Shown in pieces: positions 27,601 to 42,600 of a stretch of DNA of 64,000 nt. Position 1 is the stretch's first letter; every line of letters begins with the position of its first letter. Below the pieces are notes generated by a model, which worked only from the letters and a program-made list of their open reading frames with translations, searched no databases and was not told the DNA's origin. The position numbers and the translations under genes are program-made. Source of the stretch: Serilophus lunatus (taxonomy: Eukaryota; Chordata; Aves; Passeriformes; Eurylaimidae); assembly GCA_013399895.1 (NCBI GenBank), contig VXBA01005362.1, positions 62,001-126,000 on the forward strand, given 5' to 3'.

Positions 27601-30600
27601 AAGTGGTGGAGATTTCTTTCTGGAATAGGCAATATGCTCCCTGCAGCAACCAAGGTGTGCTGGCAATTCCAGGTGTGCTCACACATGGATGCTCAGGAGT
27701 GTGAGTGGGGGTTGCTGGGTTATAAAACCCACCTTTACCCTGCTCAGGAAAGGACAGGACACGTGGTCTGACTATTAAATACGGCAATGGAACATCCACT
27801 TTTCCTGTTGGGAGCAGGTACCTAGTACAGGTGGATCAGAACTGCTCTTCCCAGGCATCATCCAGGAGAGCTGGATGGAGGGAACGAAGATGTCTTTCCA
27901 TCACTGCAGTATGTGAAAAAGAACAAAACCAAACAAGCCTTTGCAATGCTGTGGGGATTGTTTGCAGTCCTGAAGAGATGAAGGCATGACCTAAATTCAG
28001 GGTTGTTTTCTCAAAGAAAATCACATTGTTAATAGGAGGACACTTGTTTCGGGTGCAAAAAGAACTGCTTTTCAGTCCCAAGTGCTTTAGGAGGCTGGCT
28101 GGAGGTGGCTTTGCAAGCAAGTGAAAAAAAAGATGCCACCCGGCAACACTCCCACAAGAAAAGACACTGAAATCAGCAAGAACCACTGGCACCATCAGAA
28201 CCTGAAGATGTGCCTGCAGCGCAACACACCAAACACCAGCTCAGAGTTTTCACACAGCTCAAATTCACAGATCTCAAAGCACTTTGCAAGCTACAGCTGA
28301 GTAACCCTTCCCAATTCCCTGATGGCATTTCCAGCTTTCAGAAGACAGGGGGCAAGTTTACCTGGCTTGTCTGAAGCACATGGTGGGACAGAAACTCTTA
28401 TTAAGTGTGACCCAGGACAATATTTGAGCTACATCAGAATTCCCTGCACATTGTAACAGAAGCAGTAGGGAGTTTAAATGCTTAACAAAGACATGAAGAT
28501 GGATTTTCTCCATCTTTTGCTTATTTTTTTTAACATCAATAAAGTTTATCAACATGAAACATGTCATCAGTTTGGCAAGAGCCTCTTTTTTTCCCTTATA
28601 CATAAAAACCAAGAAAACACTACCTGGAAAGTTACAGATTTGTGCAACTCAAGATACATTTTTACGAGTGAAGAAGGATCAAGAGTTTTAGTGCTATCAA
28701 CATTTCATTGCTCTTGGAGACAAAAATGTCCAGGTGGTATCACACCAGAGGCTCCTGGTATTCCAGGGCATCAATGTCTCCTTTCTGGCTCCCAGAAAAC
28801 TACAGCAGAGCTCTAGCACAGCTGATTCAGAGCCAGCACATGGAATAAAACAGCAGCTCTCACTGTGTAATCCTCAGCATAAGACTATTCTACAGCCACA
28901 GGGGTATGACAAAAAATAATTGCACTTTTAGAAATTCTTTCCTCCCAAGCCCTCTGAGACTGCAATCACATGAATCACATGCTGCATTCGTGACAAATGC
29001 TACCAGGAAAACCGGGTGGAAGAACACAGGCCAAGAATACAGAAAACGCTAAATAACCTTTTTTTGAATTTTAAGAAATAGTCAAACTGTGAAATGAATT
29101 CCTCAGCTATCTGCAATTTGTTACATGTTTAAAATAAACCAACCAGCTCCCCCCTCCAAAAAAACCCAAATCCACAGCAGCTTACAGGACTATTGGTTAC
29201 AGGAGAACAACCTGTCATTTCTTATTACAGGGCAGGAGATCCAGAGCACCACAGCAAAAGTCTCTTCCAATTACTGTCAAAGCTTTAGTAAAAAGAAAAC
29301 AAAGAACACGCAAAGCCATGAACCAAGTGCCAATCTACCCTTATTTCTGCTCCTACAGACAAACGACTTTATTTTTGCATTTACATTGGACGTGGGATGG
29401 AGACAAAGGCTCCAACAGAGCATTCCTGAGTTTCAGAGCTTCTTATTTCTCTACCCCATTTTTTTCACGTACAGCAAATTCCCAGCAGGCTGTTCAGAGG
29501 CAACAGCAGTTCGGTGTATGCTAAATATACCACAGAGTCATGAAATGGTTTGGGTTGGAAAGGACTTTAAAGCTCATCTCATTCCACTCCCTGCCATGGG
29601 CAAGGACATCTTCCACTATCCCAGGTTGCTCCAACCTGGCCTTGGACACTTCTAGGGATGGGGCAGCCACAGTTGCTCTGGGTACCCTGTGCCAGGGCTT
29701 CCCTACCCTAACAGGGAAGAATTCCATCCCACTTTCCCATCTATCCCTGACCTCTGGCAGTGGGAGGCCATTCCCCTTTGTCCTGTCATTCCAGGCTCAT
29801 GTCCAAAGTCCCTCTCCAGCTGTCTTGCAGCTCTCAGGTCTCCCTGAAGCCTTCTCTTCTCCAGGTGAGCACCCCCAGCCCTCCCAGTCTGGCTCCAGAG
29901 CATCTCTGTAGCCTCAGCAGGGGTGGGCAAAATCGGATTTTTTTCAAAATTTAAGGACAAAAAAGAAATAATCCTTCAAGATCCTTAACATGTATCCTCA
30001 CTGATTAACCATCAAACACCAATTATTTACCTAAAGTACACAGAATTTATTTGAAGTTTTTAGATATAAAAGTGAAAACCAGAGGTGTTTAGAAAACATT
30101 TGCCACATCACCTTTCCTCAATCCTCAAGCTGTAACCGCAGAATCTCACACATGGCACATGCACACACACACATTTCATACATATATCTCTCAAACTCAA
30201 GGGGGAGGAAGGATAAGGCAAAAACCCTGGCTGTGCCTCAAGAAAGCTATTTTTGAGAGCAAAAATTAATTTTTAACTTCCTCATCCTCACTGAAACGAG
30301 GTTCACATGAGAAGTGGAGCCAAGATTGTTATTTAGCAGCTGTCTGAAACGTTTCAGAGTGGAAAAGTGCCTGTGCCCTCTGGGATAAGTAGAATTGTTG
30401 GGAGAACAGGGCTGGCAAGTTCAACTCCACAAATGCCCATGCCAGGACACTTGAGTATCTCTGTAAGCATTTCTTGGTTTAAAAGTGTGCTGCAGTGCTC
30501 CAAGGCAGCATCATACATTAGACATCAACTTTTACCCCAAATTTACACTGTTTTCCCTTTGATCAAGGGAGCCAAGGAGTGCCTCTTCCTGGCTGCCTCC

Positions 30601-33600
30601 TCTGTCCTGCCTGGGACAGAGACATTGCCAGTGACTACACAGATTCTTAGTCAAAGAGAGCTCACACTGCCCAGGAAGAGCATGAAAATATCTTTTGTAT
30701 GATCACCTGAGCGATCATATGCTCTGAATTCAGTAATTCCTGCTACAACCCAGTGTCCTTAGACTAATCAAGTGGCTTTTTCAAGAAATTCCCTCAGCCA
30801 GCCCTGACAAGGTGTGATATCGCAGTCTGAGGTAGGCGGAACACAAGCAGGATTCCACCTGGGCAGCACAGAAGCTGTCAAACTGTCAGATGCCCATTTT
30901 CAGGTCTGCCCTCCTGCTCCCAGAAATAGAAAAGGCAAAAAAATGCAGAAGTGAACACTGAGCAGAAACCTCCACCCATCATCCACCACCCCTTGCTCCC
31001 ACACCTCCTCTGTGCTCCAAATATCACACTAGGCCAGAAAGCAGGTTCCTCCTCTCCCTCCCTCACCTGGCCTTGCCAAAAAAATACCCGAATAGGAGAT
31101 TTACGAGCCCAGGAATAAAATTCTCCTTGCCAAAAAAGTGATGAAAACAAATTATGTTTTACAGCTTAAATTAAGTTCCTGCGACAAATGGATGAAAAAA
31201 ATTTTGTAAAGACTGGTTAATTCGAACATGTAAAACATTTAAGTGACACCTAAATCACACTTTACAACCTTAGACAAGAAAGGCAAACGCCCTCAGTACA
31301 CTCCCACCGAGCTCCTACGTCACCAAGCTCTTGCAGTGTAGTTTAGAAAAAGCCAAGCTGCACTGCAGCCCAGCTTCAGGAAAAGCTGCCTGTATCTGGT
31401 CTTCCTTCCCAATAAAAAAAAAAAATCAGATTTCCACAGATCTGGCAGATGTTCTCCCTCCAAGAACCTTTCAATCACTGATAACAGCTGGTATATTAGC
31501 ACCTTGAAAATAATTGTCACAAGAGACACATCCTGCTCATTTGATCATTATCACTGTGCAGATGATCTTGAGTGCAAAAATTAACAATGAATTCTGGTTT
31601 GTTTGTGCTTTATTACATTAACTTTTATTTCTATACCTCGGAAATAGCCAACAACCCTCTCTGGCTCGTTTCTAAACAAGCTGAACACTGACTTGCAAAC
31701 ACAAGGGGTTGTTTGTCCTCTTAAGCTGCTGGAACACAGTCCAAATAATTCCTTGTTTGAGCCAAATTCCCAGTCACTATCACGGCAATGGAAAAAAATG
31801 AAAAGCAATCACCTGCTCTGTAGCAGAAGTGGATATCTCACCTTCATGAGAAAGGCTCAAGATCAGTGATTTGGGGATGGTGGAAATCTCTTGCTAAAAT
31901 GCCTGCAAGTAGAGGAACCAAATTTACGGATCTTGGTCTCCACTTTGGATACTCCACTCTAGAGTTTACTACCTTGGCTACTGAAAAAACAAAGCTCCTT
32001 GGAAGCACTCAAGATAAAACTGTGAGGAAATCTCCATATTCCTACCTTTCTTGCTGACTCCCCTCTCCTCTTACTTGTATTATCCTTGTATTTACCTCTT
32101 CACCCATGGCTCAGATGTCCTGCTCTAGGCAGCAGTGAGAAGTTAATTAATCTGTACAATTCCAGTGCTATTCCCTAGGCTGAGGAGCAGCTCTCAGTGG
32201 ATCAGATGGGCTGTTCAGCTCTTTATGCAGCAGCTAAGTCTGTACCACAGAAAGTTTATCCCATTAGCTACACTGGTACATCCTGAAAACAGCGACTGGA
32301 AGACACAAGCACTTAAACCACCCCTGCTCAACCTGGCTGAAAATGTGGAATGAGCTACACCTGACAGAAAGCACCTTCAAATACTGCAGCTGTGCCTACT
32401 ACAGTTGTGTCAGTCTTGACCCTACGGGTAAAAATCCTCATTGATTTCACTGTCAGTCACACCAGGATGGGTTCTAAATGTACCTGAGCCAGCAGAAATC
32501 CCAGGAATATGTGTCAGGCTGCCTGCAGACCATATAAACAGCATTCATTTACACACAGATTTCTTCATGCTCTAAACCATCAGTACACTTTGTTTAACCA
32601 GGGACTGCGCAAATCATGTTCTTTCCTCTGCTGTTGGTAAGTGGATTTTTTCCCCCATGCTTGGTTTCACTGCAGTGTTTTGGAAGATATTCTTGCCAGA
32701 GCAAAACCTTATCTTGCACTTCCCTATGCAGAGGAGCCCATTTGGGAGAATCTGCTCATTGTGTATTGGACATTAATACCCAACACAAGTGTGGATATGT
32801 TCAGCTCCTTCCTTCTGCACTGTTCTGCTGGCAGCTGGGAGAGGCAAAAATAATTAAAAAATCATTGGAAAAAGTAATAATCAAAGCTCCCTCCTATGGT
32901 CACCACGATCTAACAAGTAGTGACAGAAGGAAGATGTTGCTGAATATTAAAGGCAGTCAGTGCACACAGGGAGATTTGACAGTGCAGTTTTTCAGAGACT
33001 CTTGCACTTTAAACACTGGGCTCCAGTGGCAGGATTTCTGCCTCACCAGAAGGGCCTGCAGGACATTTGGGCAGTGAAAACAATAAACATATAAAATGAC
33101 CCACCAGACCCCTGGGCAAGGCCTGGCTGATGGTATCAGATACCAGCTCTGAGTATTTTATTTGCATACAACCAGAATACAGCTGAGGAGCATTCAGGGC
33201 TGGGGAAAACCTTGTGCTCTTCTTCCACCACCAGAGGCCAACAGGCAGGCCCTGGGGACACAGCAAACCACACAGCACAATCCATTTATTGGTCTGCTGC
33301 TTTGGTCAATCTACCCCAGGGAAATTCATTTCTCCCTGGAGTAACCACTTACCATATCAGAAAGGCCAATCAGTCTTAATGTTTCACTCAAAAAAAAAAA
33401 GTCAATATCTTATTAGCCTAAATTTTTGAAAAATGAAAAGAAGCCTTAATTAAGTGAGCCATGAGGGCACAAGCTAAATCAGCAGCAGAACACAGATTAG
33501 CATCCATGAGCTCTGATGTTTTCTTGCTCTTTCTGTAATGCCCAGTTACAGGACTGAAACATTGCTGGGGAATCCTGGTAACACAGGGCATAGAGGCCAG

Positions 33601-36600
33601 AGGAGAAAGGAAGAGCAACGGATATTGTGCTATGCACCCAAGCCTCTCCCTTCCCACATGAAGAAATATTAATCAGAAAAGATGCCCATTTCCCTCTTCT
33701 CTCTCAAATACACTTCTCTCTCAAGTTACACCGTCACCATTTAAAAAAATAAATCTAAGACAATTTTTTTCTTCATAGGACACTGTTTATTTTGGATCAT
33801 TTCTACTTTGCTTTTACAAGCTCCTCACCCTAAACATCAGAGCAAGAAGTGTTCTTTTGTAAAGAAATCAAAGCAACGACTCTTGTAGAACATCCCAGTA
33901 CCTGAGGCTCAAAGAATCATGACCAAGTACCAAGAAACCTCTTGGAAACTCATCCAGGGCACTCTCCTTTCTCTCAAACCTGGCTTTCCTCTTGAAAAAA
34001 ACAAACAAACAAAAACCAACCTATCCCCCAAACTTCATCAGTTTTTATTTAACACACTTATATTGTATTATCAAACACCATTGACACCTCCAGTTACTCA
34101 CACACATTGGTATGACCAAAAGCAACACTGTTCCCTCTGGTTCCCTCACCCAGCTGCTCATCCCAGCACTTTCCAAGCCAGATGTCTCCTCTGTACAACA
34201 AAGCCCATTTTCCTCAGTTCAGGAGAAATTGCAATAGGATTTTCTTGAGGCAATTCAGAAGGCAGCTACAGCACAATGCAGCCTATTTAAGGAGACTTTG
34301 TTGAAGTCAAATTTAATAATTTAGGAGATTAAAGAGCAGTACACGTTCCAAAAAAGCCCATATTGCTTAGACATTGTGTGCTTTTAGCTGCTGCCCCCAA
34401 TTCACTAGACCAGGCTTGATGTTGCAAGGACAAAGGTTTTCATCTTTTGAGAATATTTATCAGCAGATGAGAAATTAGAACTCCAGTTCACTCAAACTTC
34501 AACCATTGAAGTTTAGCTTTCAAGCAGCATAAAAAAAAATACTCACACATCAGTAATTTTGTTAGTTTGGAATACTGAAATAAAAAGCATTGCTAAGTTA
34601 GAAATTGTACTGGGTTGGACTTTGAAGAGTCATTGTTTTGGATGCTCACCAGAAAAACTCTTCATTTTGCAGAAACCACTGAGAGAGGCACCATGACCAG
34701 AGTGCACAGTGCCCCTGTGGAGAGGGATGGGGCTGGAGACCCGACTCTGCTTGGGGGTCACTGAGAAACCCTGCAGAGCAACCCAAGCTCCTGTCCTGTG
34801 CTTTAACTCTTGCAAAGTGGCATTTCAACACGTGCCAAGGGAAAGCAGAAGGAGAAGCAGCCAAACCCCACTCCTTCCACACCCCCAAGCTACAACAAAA
34901 ATGGACTTATCACTTTCTACACAAAGTCTTGAGAACATCCTTGTCAGTGAGCAGAGCCCAGGGTGCCATTTCCTTTTATGCTGCAGGAGCCCTGATCTTT
35001 CTTCACTTGCCAACAAAACACCCTTCCAATACACCCGCCTGTATTCCCACACCAAGATCAAGCTCACTGTCAACACAGCAGAAATCACTCCCCAGAACTT
35101 CAACAGGATTCTATCCTGATGTTTTTGTCATATTTGTATCACAGATATAACTTGAGTCAATATGACTGAGACAGACCCAAATTTTATCACATCAGAGCCA
35201 CTTCTTCCCCTCCTGTTTTTGTCATGCTGTTAACTAAATATAATGACTTTGTCTCTAAGCAAAGTTTTCCTTTAACTGTGGAAAGGGCTGTGTTTGGCAG
35301 GCTGAGTACAACACACTTGGGCAGCTCACTCTCTTTTAAAAAATTATCAACTCTCATTATTAAAACTATCACCTCTCTTCTTAAAAACTATCAACTCCCC
35401 ATGTGTCAGATGGCAAGTTTAATTTAGTAGGCCAGGAAATTACTCAGACTTGGAAAAACACTGCAATCTGGTATGGATCTAACTCAGCAAGTCCACTCAA
35501 CACGAAGGGCTCTTAATGCTGCTGAGCAGTTCCCTTCTTGTACAGCTCTTGCCAGAAGCTGTGTCTACAGTAAGAACTGAGTGTAGGTGACCTTTTAATT
35601 TCCGTATTTCTTCCCAGCAATACACTAAAATGTTTCCTCCATTACTGAGGATTTGCTATATGATCATTAACACAATTAGCTGAAGAGGAGTGAGCCGAAT
35701 AAACACAGCCAGTATCCCCACAATCAGAATAAAGAGGCAAGCAGGAGCTTTTTCATGTTCTTGTTGTGCTGCAGTGGGTATGGTAGAATATAAAAGAGGG
35801 GGAATGACAACTGGGCAGTGTCTCTGTGCCAGTCAATTAATGCCTGGTATCCCTATGGGTTTGTTTGTGGGCAGTGCAGGCATTTGTCTCCTGGAAAGTT
35901 TTCGCAAAGGCACCAAGAAATACAACAAAAAACCTCTATACGAAGGAAAAAATAAACATCTCACAACATGCACAGTGCTCCCAAGAAACCCTCATGCTCA
36001 ACTGAAATACACCACAGGCACACAAAGTTCTCAATGCAAATACAAATGAAAACTTGGCTTAAATGCAGCTCAGGAGGACCTGAAAAATGTAAACAGACTT
36101 TTTAAGATTTTCAACTGTTTCACACAAGTGACAGAAACAAGACTTAGAAAGCAGTTCATCAGGGAGACACATTTTGCTGTGGCCTCAGACACTGTTCCAA
36201 AGAACATCAGGGACTATTTATAGACACTGTCAACGTCCTCCAGCTCATCAAAGAAAAATGTTTCTTTGAGCAACCCCAATGCAAGAGACACTCTCAAAAA
36301 TAAAAGGTTAGAATGTAATAATCCACATGCACTTCTTCTAAGAGTCTGGAAATTAAAAATCTCTACACAAAAACGCAGAGCATCCTGGCCTTGACCCAGC
36401 AAAGCACTTAAGCATTCAACTGCTTCCTCTTCCACTTCACAGGAACAGTTTACATACCTGGACCTAGATCATGTCACAGGGCTTTGCTGGCTCGTGATGA
36501 AATAACTCAAAAATGCCCCAGAGCCCACCAATAGTTCAGCTTCACTTTGCAAAACACAGGCTCTCCTTGACCATCTCCTTACACAAAACAAAAACAGGGA

Positions 36601-39600
36601 CAGGACGGCGACTGGAGCTAAAGTATGTCAGTTTGACACAGATTTTCCAGCTGTAAATGATTTCCCTTAACTCAGAGAGGGTTCATTCTGACCTGAGGAA
36701 AGACAAGAAGGATGGAGACTGCAGGCAACAGCCACTCCAGCACTTGTACTGTGTGAGAAGCTCTCACTGCCTGTGGACGACTTACCCTTTGAAGGTCTGC
36801 TCAGCAAAACTGGACCCTGGGATGAGGCCTCCCCCAGTGACACTCTATGGAGGACACAGGCACAGGGTGTCCCACCTGTGCCAAGGGACAGAGGATGTTC
36901 CAAAAGAACGGTGCCTGCTGCTCCACCACCAGCAGCAGCAGCCCAATGCAAAGGAGATGGGGCTGAACCAGTGCTGGTCCTTATCTGGGGAGGCTAATTT
37001 GCTTCATTATTAACAACAGTTTATGCAGAATGTTCCATAACAAGTTCTTCCTCTATCATCTGCTGGAGGCTCTCAGTGAACACAGAGACAGAGCAGGGAG
37101 CATTAATGAAGGGATCCATTCCTCTGTCCCAGCAGGACCTGAAATACTCCCAAACACACACACAGAGGGCTGCTGGCTTCTGAGGCTTTGCAGTGCTTTT
37201 ACTGCTCTTGCTGTATTAAAGTTTAATTCCTTTTTAACTTATTTACATAGAACATAAACTGTTCAGAAGGGTAACTGTCAACCAGCCAAGACCTCTCTGG
37301 CAGAACTTTGTGATAGTATTTTACCCTTCTGGTCATGGCAGCTCTGCAACAGACCTGCTTCAGTTCTGTAAAACTATGATTATATATATTTGATCCATTT
37401 GGGGAGACTGCCAAAGCATCAAGATTAATTAGCAACTAACCTAAAATACACTCTCTATTAGATCTTAAAGGGTTCCATGTCACAGACAGCTTTGTAAAAA
37501 CACATTCTGAAATACTAATGAATCTATATGACATAAGACGACATTTTGAACTCTGTCACAGTGCCCATTCTCATCTCCACACCAAGTGAAATGACTTTTG
37601 TTAGTTTCATGACAGCTCTGCACTTACATCAGCTCTGCAGAGTTCCAGCCAAATCACAGAAAATAAACTCACCTGATGGACAAATATAGCCTCATTATGC
37701 TCCCAGCTACTGCAACATCCTCAATCAATACAGCTTTGAATGTAAACAAGAAGACAAGAATGTATTCAAATTGATGTGTGACCACAGTGCAAAAGTAATT
37801 GCACAGGCTCTTAACAATTGTGTTGATGTGTACATTGCCAGTGCCTTTCCCAAAGGAAAAGAACAAAGGAGGCTTATCAAATCATTTGGTAAATCCTAGG
37901 AAGAACTGGCGGACTAGCAGAGGTGTAAGTGTCTGCCACAAGTGAGATGGGGACAATACCTTACTCCTGGTAGTAGGGATGTTTCATTTATTAGTCCTCC
38001 TTTCCAAGCTGATTCCAACACCACTGGCCAACAAAAGCTGGACTTCTCAAGGAAAAGCATGGTTGCTCCAGACCAGGCTTCCAGAGAGTCTGTGCTTCAG
38101 TCTGTTTTCAGTTTGGAGCTGGCAGGTGGAATATGCAAGAAGCCTGGTACTGCAATGCAACCAGCCACACATTTTCCCTCTACACCTGATCCTCAGGCTC
38201 ACAGGTGGTGGAGTTTTTAGGGTAAAAGCATTAGTTCATAGACTCATCCAGTCATCATGTATGAGAATGGGGGCAGGAGGAGACACTGCAGTAAGAACCT
38301 CTCCACAATTACTAACGCAGGGATTTGCACTGCAACAGCATCAGAGGGAGAGCCCAGGACTTCACAATTACAGAATTAGATGTTACTGTAGCTCTGCTCA
38401 TCAAACCAATACAGCTAAAAATAAACCAGGAAGACATTCCTCACCTAAGGCTCAGGAGTGTTCTGGTATGTGGCTGAGTCATTAAATTAAACACATCTTG
38501 ATCCCTGGTTTATGCTCTATCACCACAAACCAAAAAAACAAAGCTTTTGTGCATATTGAAAAAGCAACACTGCACCCACTGAAACAAGGCACGAGGAAGT
38601 AATCTGAAGGTCAAGGACTCCTGGAAAACAACTGCAGTAGGAAGAACAAATTGAATTAAGAAAGGAGGCAGTGAGGACAAGTTCACACATATTTTTTTCC
38701 ATAGAGAATTTGAGAGAAATGTGTTTAGTGCTTGTGGGAGGCAGGCTGACAAAAAACCTAAACCACCACAAAAACCACCAGATTTCTCAGTTCAATAAGT
38801 GAATGACATCTAAACATCAGTATGTTTATTTTTTTTTAAACCTTGAAGCATTTTAATTCGCACACAGGCATGTCTGGGACTTGAGCTCCACATCTCAAGA
38901 AATGCAGAGTTTGAAACCAGAAAAAGGTAATTCAGAATTCAGAGCTGCCACTGACACAGTCACAGTGCATTGGAAATGGCAGAATATGATTCAGAGTCCT
39001 GCAGTCAGTGTGGCCCCACAAATTCAGCTCAGATGCATCAACTGCCTGAAACAAGGTGGTTTTGCAGATCCACTGTCACACAGACCCTCATCTGTACCTT
39101 TCTGATGTACAGGTTTGAACAGGTACCAAGTGAATTCAGGGTGGGTGACAACCTTCCTTCCCTGGTCAAGCCTCCTTTGCCTCTGTTCCCCCACTCACAA
39201 ATGACATCAATCTCTCCATCTCTCCTTTTCCAGGGAAACTGTTGTATTGCTGTCTCCTGCAGGCACCTGAGCTCCAGGAGTAACAGCAGAGCACAACCTG
39301 GCCACATGTAGAAGCCTCAGTCTCAAGCTGAGTCTCAGTAAGACCATTGCAAATTCACCTTTCCAGTTTGAAACTTGTCATACAGGTTGAGCTTACTGCC
39401 AAGGAAACCTCCCAACCCAACCACTGTGAGCCACACTTAAAAATGTCTTAAGAGCTCTCACCCTGCAAAGCGCTGTTTGTTTTATCTCAATTTACTTCAA
39501 CATGGAGCTGAATAACCTCCCTGCTGTTTTAGGCATGTGGGGACAGTGTCACAGCAAAAGGGCTGACACTGTCAGTCATGTTACCTGAAGTTTTTGTGCT

Positions 39601-42600
39601 AAAGCTCCCTTTTTTCTGCTAAGTTCTGCATCAAGATGCAACCTTTGGATATCTCCAACAGACCTTTCTCTATAGCAGTCACCCTGGCCAAAGAAATGCA
39701 CCTCCCAGAAGGATATGTAACATCCATCAAAAAGCTACAAACACCTTTTTCTTTACAGATACAACACTGCTGCTGAGGGTTTGATGTTCCCTGGGGTTTA
39801 GAGGTGAGCAACTGAGGGAGACAGGATGCACAGAAAGGCTGCAGCAGTGCAAGACCCAGCGGTACAAGTCAACAGCTACAGCCGACAGTCCACAGACAGT
39901 CTGCTTTTCAATATTCTCTTCACAGAAGCTACAATTTCACATTAATGAACACTCTGATGAAACAAATTACAGCTTTCACCCAGCCACTCCTGCCCCGAAA
40001 TGACTGTCCAGAACAAGACCAGTGAATTGATTAAAGTTAACTTTAGCATGGCAAAAGGGAAGGAAAAAAAAAGTGTGTGTGAAAGAGGAAGGCAAGTTTT
40101 CAGCCAAATCATCCTCATGTCTGTTTTGTGGTATAAATGCAGGAACACCTGGGTAACAGCAGGCATACAGTGAGGTCCTTAGGGTCAGGACAACTGGCTG
40201 AGGCTGGAGAGGCCAGATTGCTCCTCTCCAAGCCAGTACCAGCTGAGCAGCATCTGAACAGCTCCTGCATTTCCTAGAGGAGCCTCTCTCAGTTACAACT
40301 GCCCAGAAATTAAGTTTGACAGACCTGCAGCAGCCAGTAACAGAAGGCACAGGAACAACATTGCACATACTCTTCAGGTTTGCTTCTTCTTGACAAGAGC
40401 CCAGGCAGGTCCAGGCCCTGCTGTACACTGTGTTCTGCAAATCACCTCAGCCAGGCTGGTCCCCGGTGATCACAGACTTGAGGCCTCAGAGACTGCTGAT
40501 TAAAGAGTTGGGTGTGTATGCCAGTGGCCTTAAAGGCCCTAAAAACTTAGGGACCAGTCTGGCTGCCAGTCAGCCACCATTCATGGCTGAAAGTGGGAGA
40601 CTACCCCACTTGCATCTCAACCATGAGGGCTGGCCAAATTCAGGATATTATGAGATCTTTGGTGTCTTCAGTACTCTTGAGTGAGGCAGCTGAGTCCCTC
40701 AGCGGCTGCCAGGGAGAAGTCTGCTTTACCCTCATCACTTTGCCACATACATCCCCCTGGCCTGACTCCTATCTGCCCTTTGGGACACCACTAAAGCACA
40801 TTTGAATTGAGAATCAGTAGGAAATTTAATTGAAGACCTGTCAAATTGGACACTTGGCAATGGGAAGCCAGAATTCCTGAAAAGGAAGCAGCGTATAAAA
40901 AATGTAAAGCTGGAACTCCAGGCTCCACAAGCTTTACAGAGCTCACTCTCCACACTACCTCTGTTTAAACAGCAGGATATCCATGTTCTGTGCCCAGCTC
41001 CCACACACACCACATGTCCTCCCCTACTCCTCCAACCCACAGATAAACAGGCTCTGTATATAAAGCTTGAGCAGATAACTGTGGAAGCCCAGGTAGGACA
41101 ATGCCCTGTGGGGAAGCAAAGATAACCAACATAATGAAGCTGTCTGCTTGGGATGCTGCTCTGGTCTCTTGAGGATGGGATCAAGCACATGACTTACAAT
41201 TAATTTGTTTGTTATTTTTGTAACACTTCCTTATTTCACTAATAGCTTAATTCTTTTTTTTTTTTTTTTAATCAAAGCCATTCCTGTTGGGTAAAACAGT
41301 CTGAAATGCAACTCACACTGACAATGTAAAGCAGCCTTAGTGTAAACACACATCTACCTCTTCACATTCTCCCCAATGCTCATAAACAATAAAACAGCTA
41401 TTTATGAAACAGAAAGATCAATCTAAAATGCACTTCTGCAGGGGACAGACACAGGGTACAGCTGGGAGGTCAGAAAGTTTGAAACAGTGCTACTGGCCTA
41501 AAGGGGTTTTGGTTATTAACAGTGTGAAAGGCCCCCCCCATTGCAGTGAAAATCCAGACAGGCCTCATTCCCTGCTCCAGCAATGCTGAGCTGTGCACTC
41601 ACCCTGCAATGTTTTATTGATAAGGCTCCACTAATTTTGTGTTAGTCAGGCACAGGCAATCAACCATCAAAAATTGGATCTGTGGTACAGGTGGTTTCAA
41701 ACCAAGCACAGCAGCACATGGCCTAGAAAATGCAGGACAGCTGGCAAGGCACAGAACAGGCTCTAGAGGCTGACCTTGGGGTAGCATGAGGAGGGAGGAT
41801 TACAACACGCTCCATTAACACAGAGGAACATCTTCCCAAGAAGGAAGTAATCAAGGAGTAAGTGACTAGAGTCCTACCACAATCAGGCCTCAACCCTGAA
41901 AGCTGCAGGGAATTTTGAAAGGACATGTTACCAAAGGACCCCTGTGATTGTGAATGTAAAAGGCATTTCCTTCAGTCACACACGTGAAGAAGAAAGGAAG
42001 TGTTTGCACAAGTTTTGGGCATCCCTAGAGCTACATAATAAACATATTAAGAATCATCTGAGCTGCCATAATGAAGTGACTCCTGTGATTGACTGTTTAA
42101 TACAGCTTTGTTTGTTTACTTTCATTCTTACCTGCTGGTGTTGCCTGGCTGCTGCTGTGATAAACTCAGCAAGAGTATTTACTAATGGTTTACACATGAT
42201 CTGTAACAAAGAAAGGCACAGTCTCTTATTAATGGTTTGCTGACAGACAAGTGTGTTTTTCAAGCAAAACAATCTATATTTTACACAGCTTCTTGAGTAA
42301 GAAGAAAACGCCACGAGAAAGAGAAATGCCCAGAGATCAGCAACAGCTTATTTGAAAATTAACAGATTTGCTCACACCAGCCCTGAGTGAAATCTTGATC
42401 ACAGCAAAAATCAGCAGCAAAACTCTTCACTTGGAAAAATCAGGCAAGTATTTCCCCTCGTGTGTTCTGCCTGGTGATGACTAAAGTCTGCATCTGCCTG
42501 ACACTTTATGTAGTGTCAGTTCATTTTGTGCACAGTCCCAGGCAAATGAGAACATGCAGAGTTAGACTGGAGAACATCAGTGCCTGCTAAAGACCTAAAC

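Larger units (their letters stand above)
22848..42131 (-). other. MYBBP1A intron 23 (19.3 kb)
   Basis: By far the largest intron. I recognise two CR1 fragments (23030-23246 and 29530-29910) and a T homopolymer near 41255-41269. The rest seems single-copy and AT-rich. The longest open frame (153 codons, plus strand, 32616-33077) has no recognisable domain or supporting splice signals. No tRNA or rRNA was recognised. Confidence 0.65.

Noticed and set aside
29125..29655. 176-codon plus-strand open frame
   Set aside because: Its C-terminal part is translated CR1 repeat sequence, which recurs in other open frames over CR1 copies.
32616..33077. 153-codon plus-strand open frame within intron 23 as a possible nested gene
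   Set aside because: There is no recognisable domain, promoter or poly(A) signal arrangement, and its length is within chance expectation for a 64-kb window.
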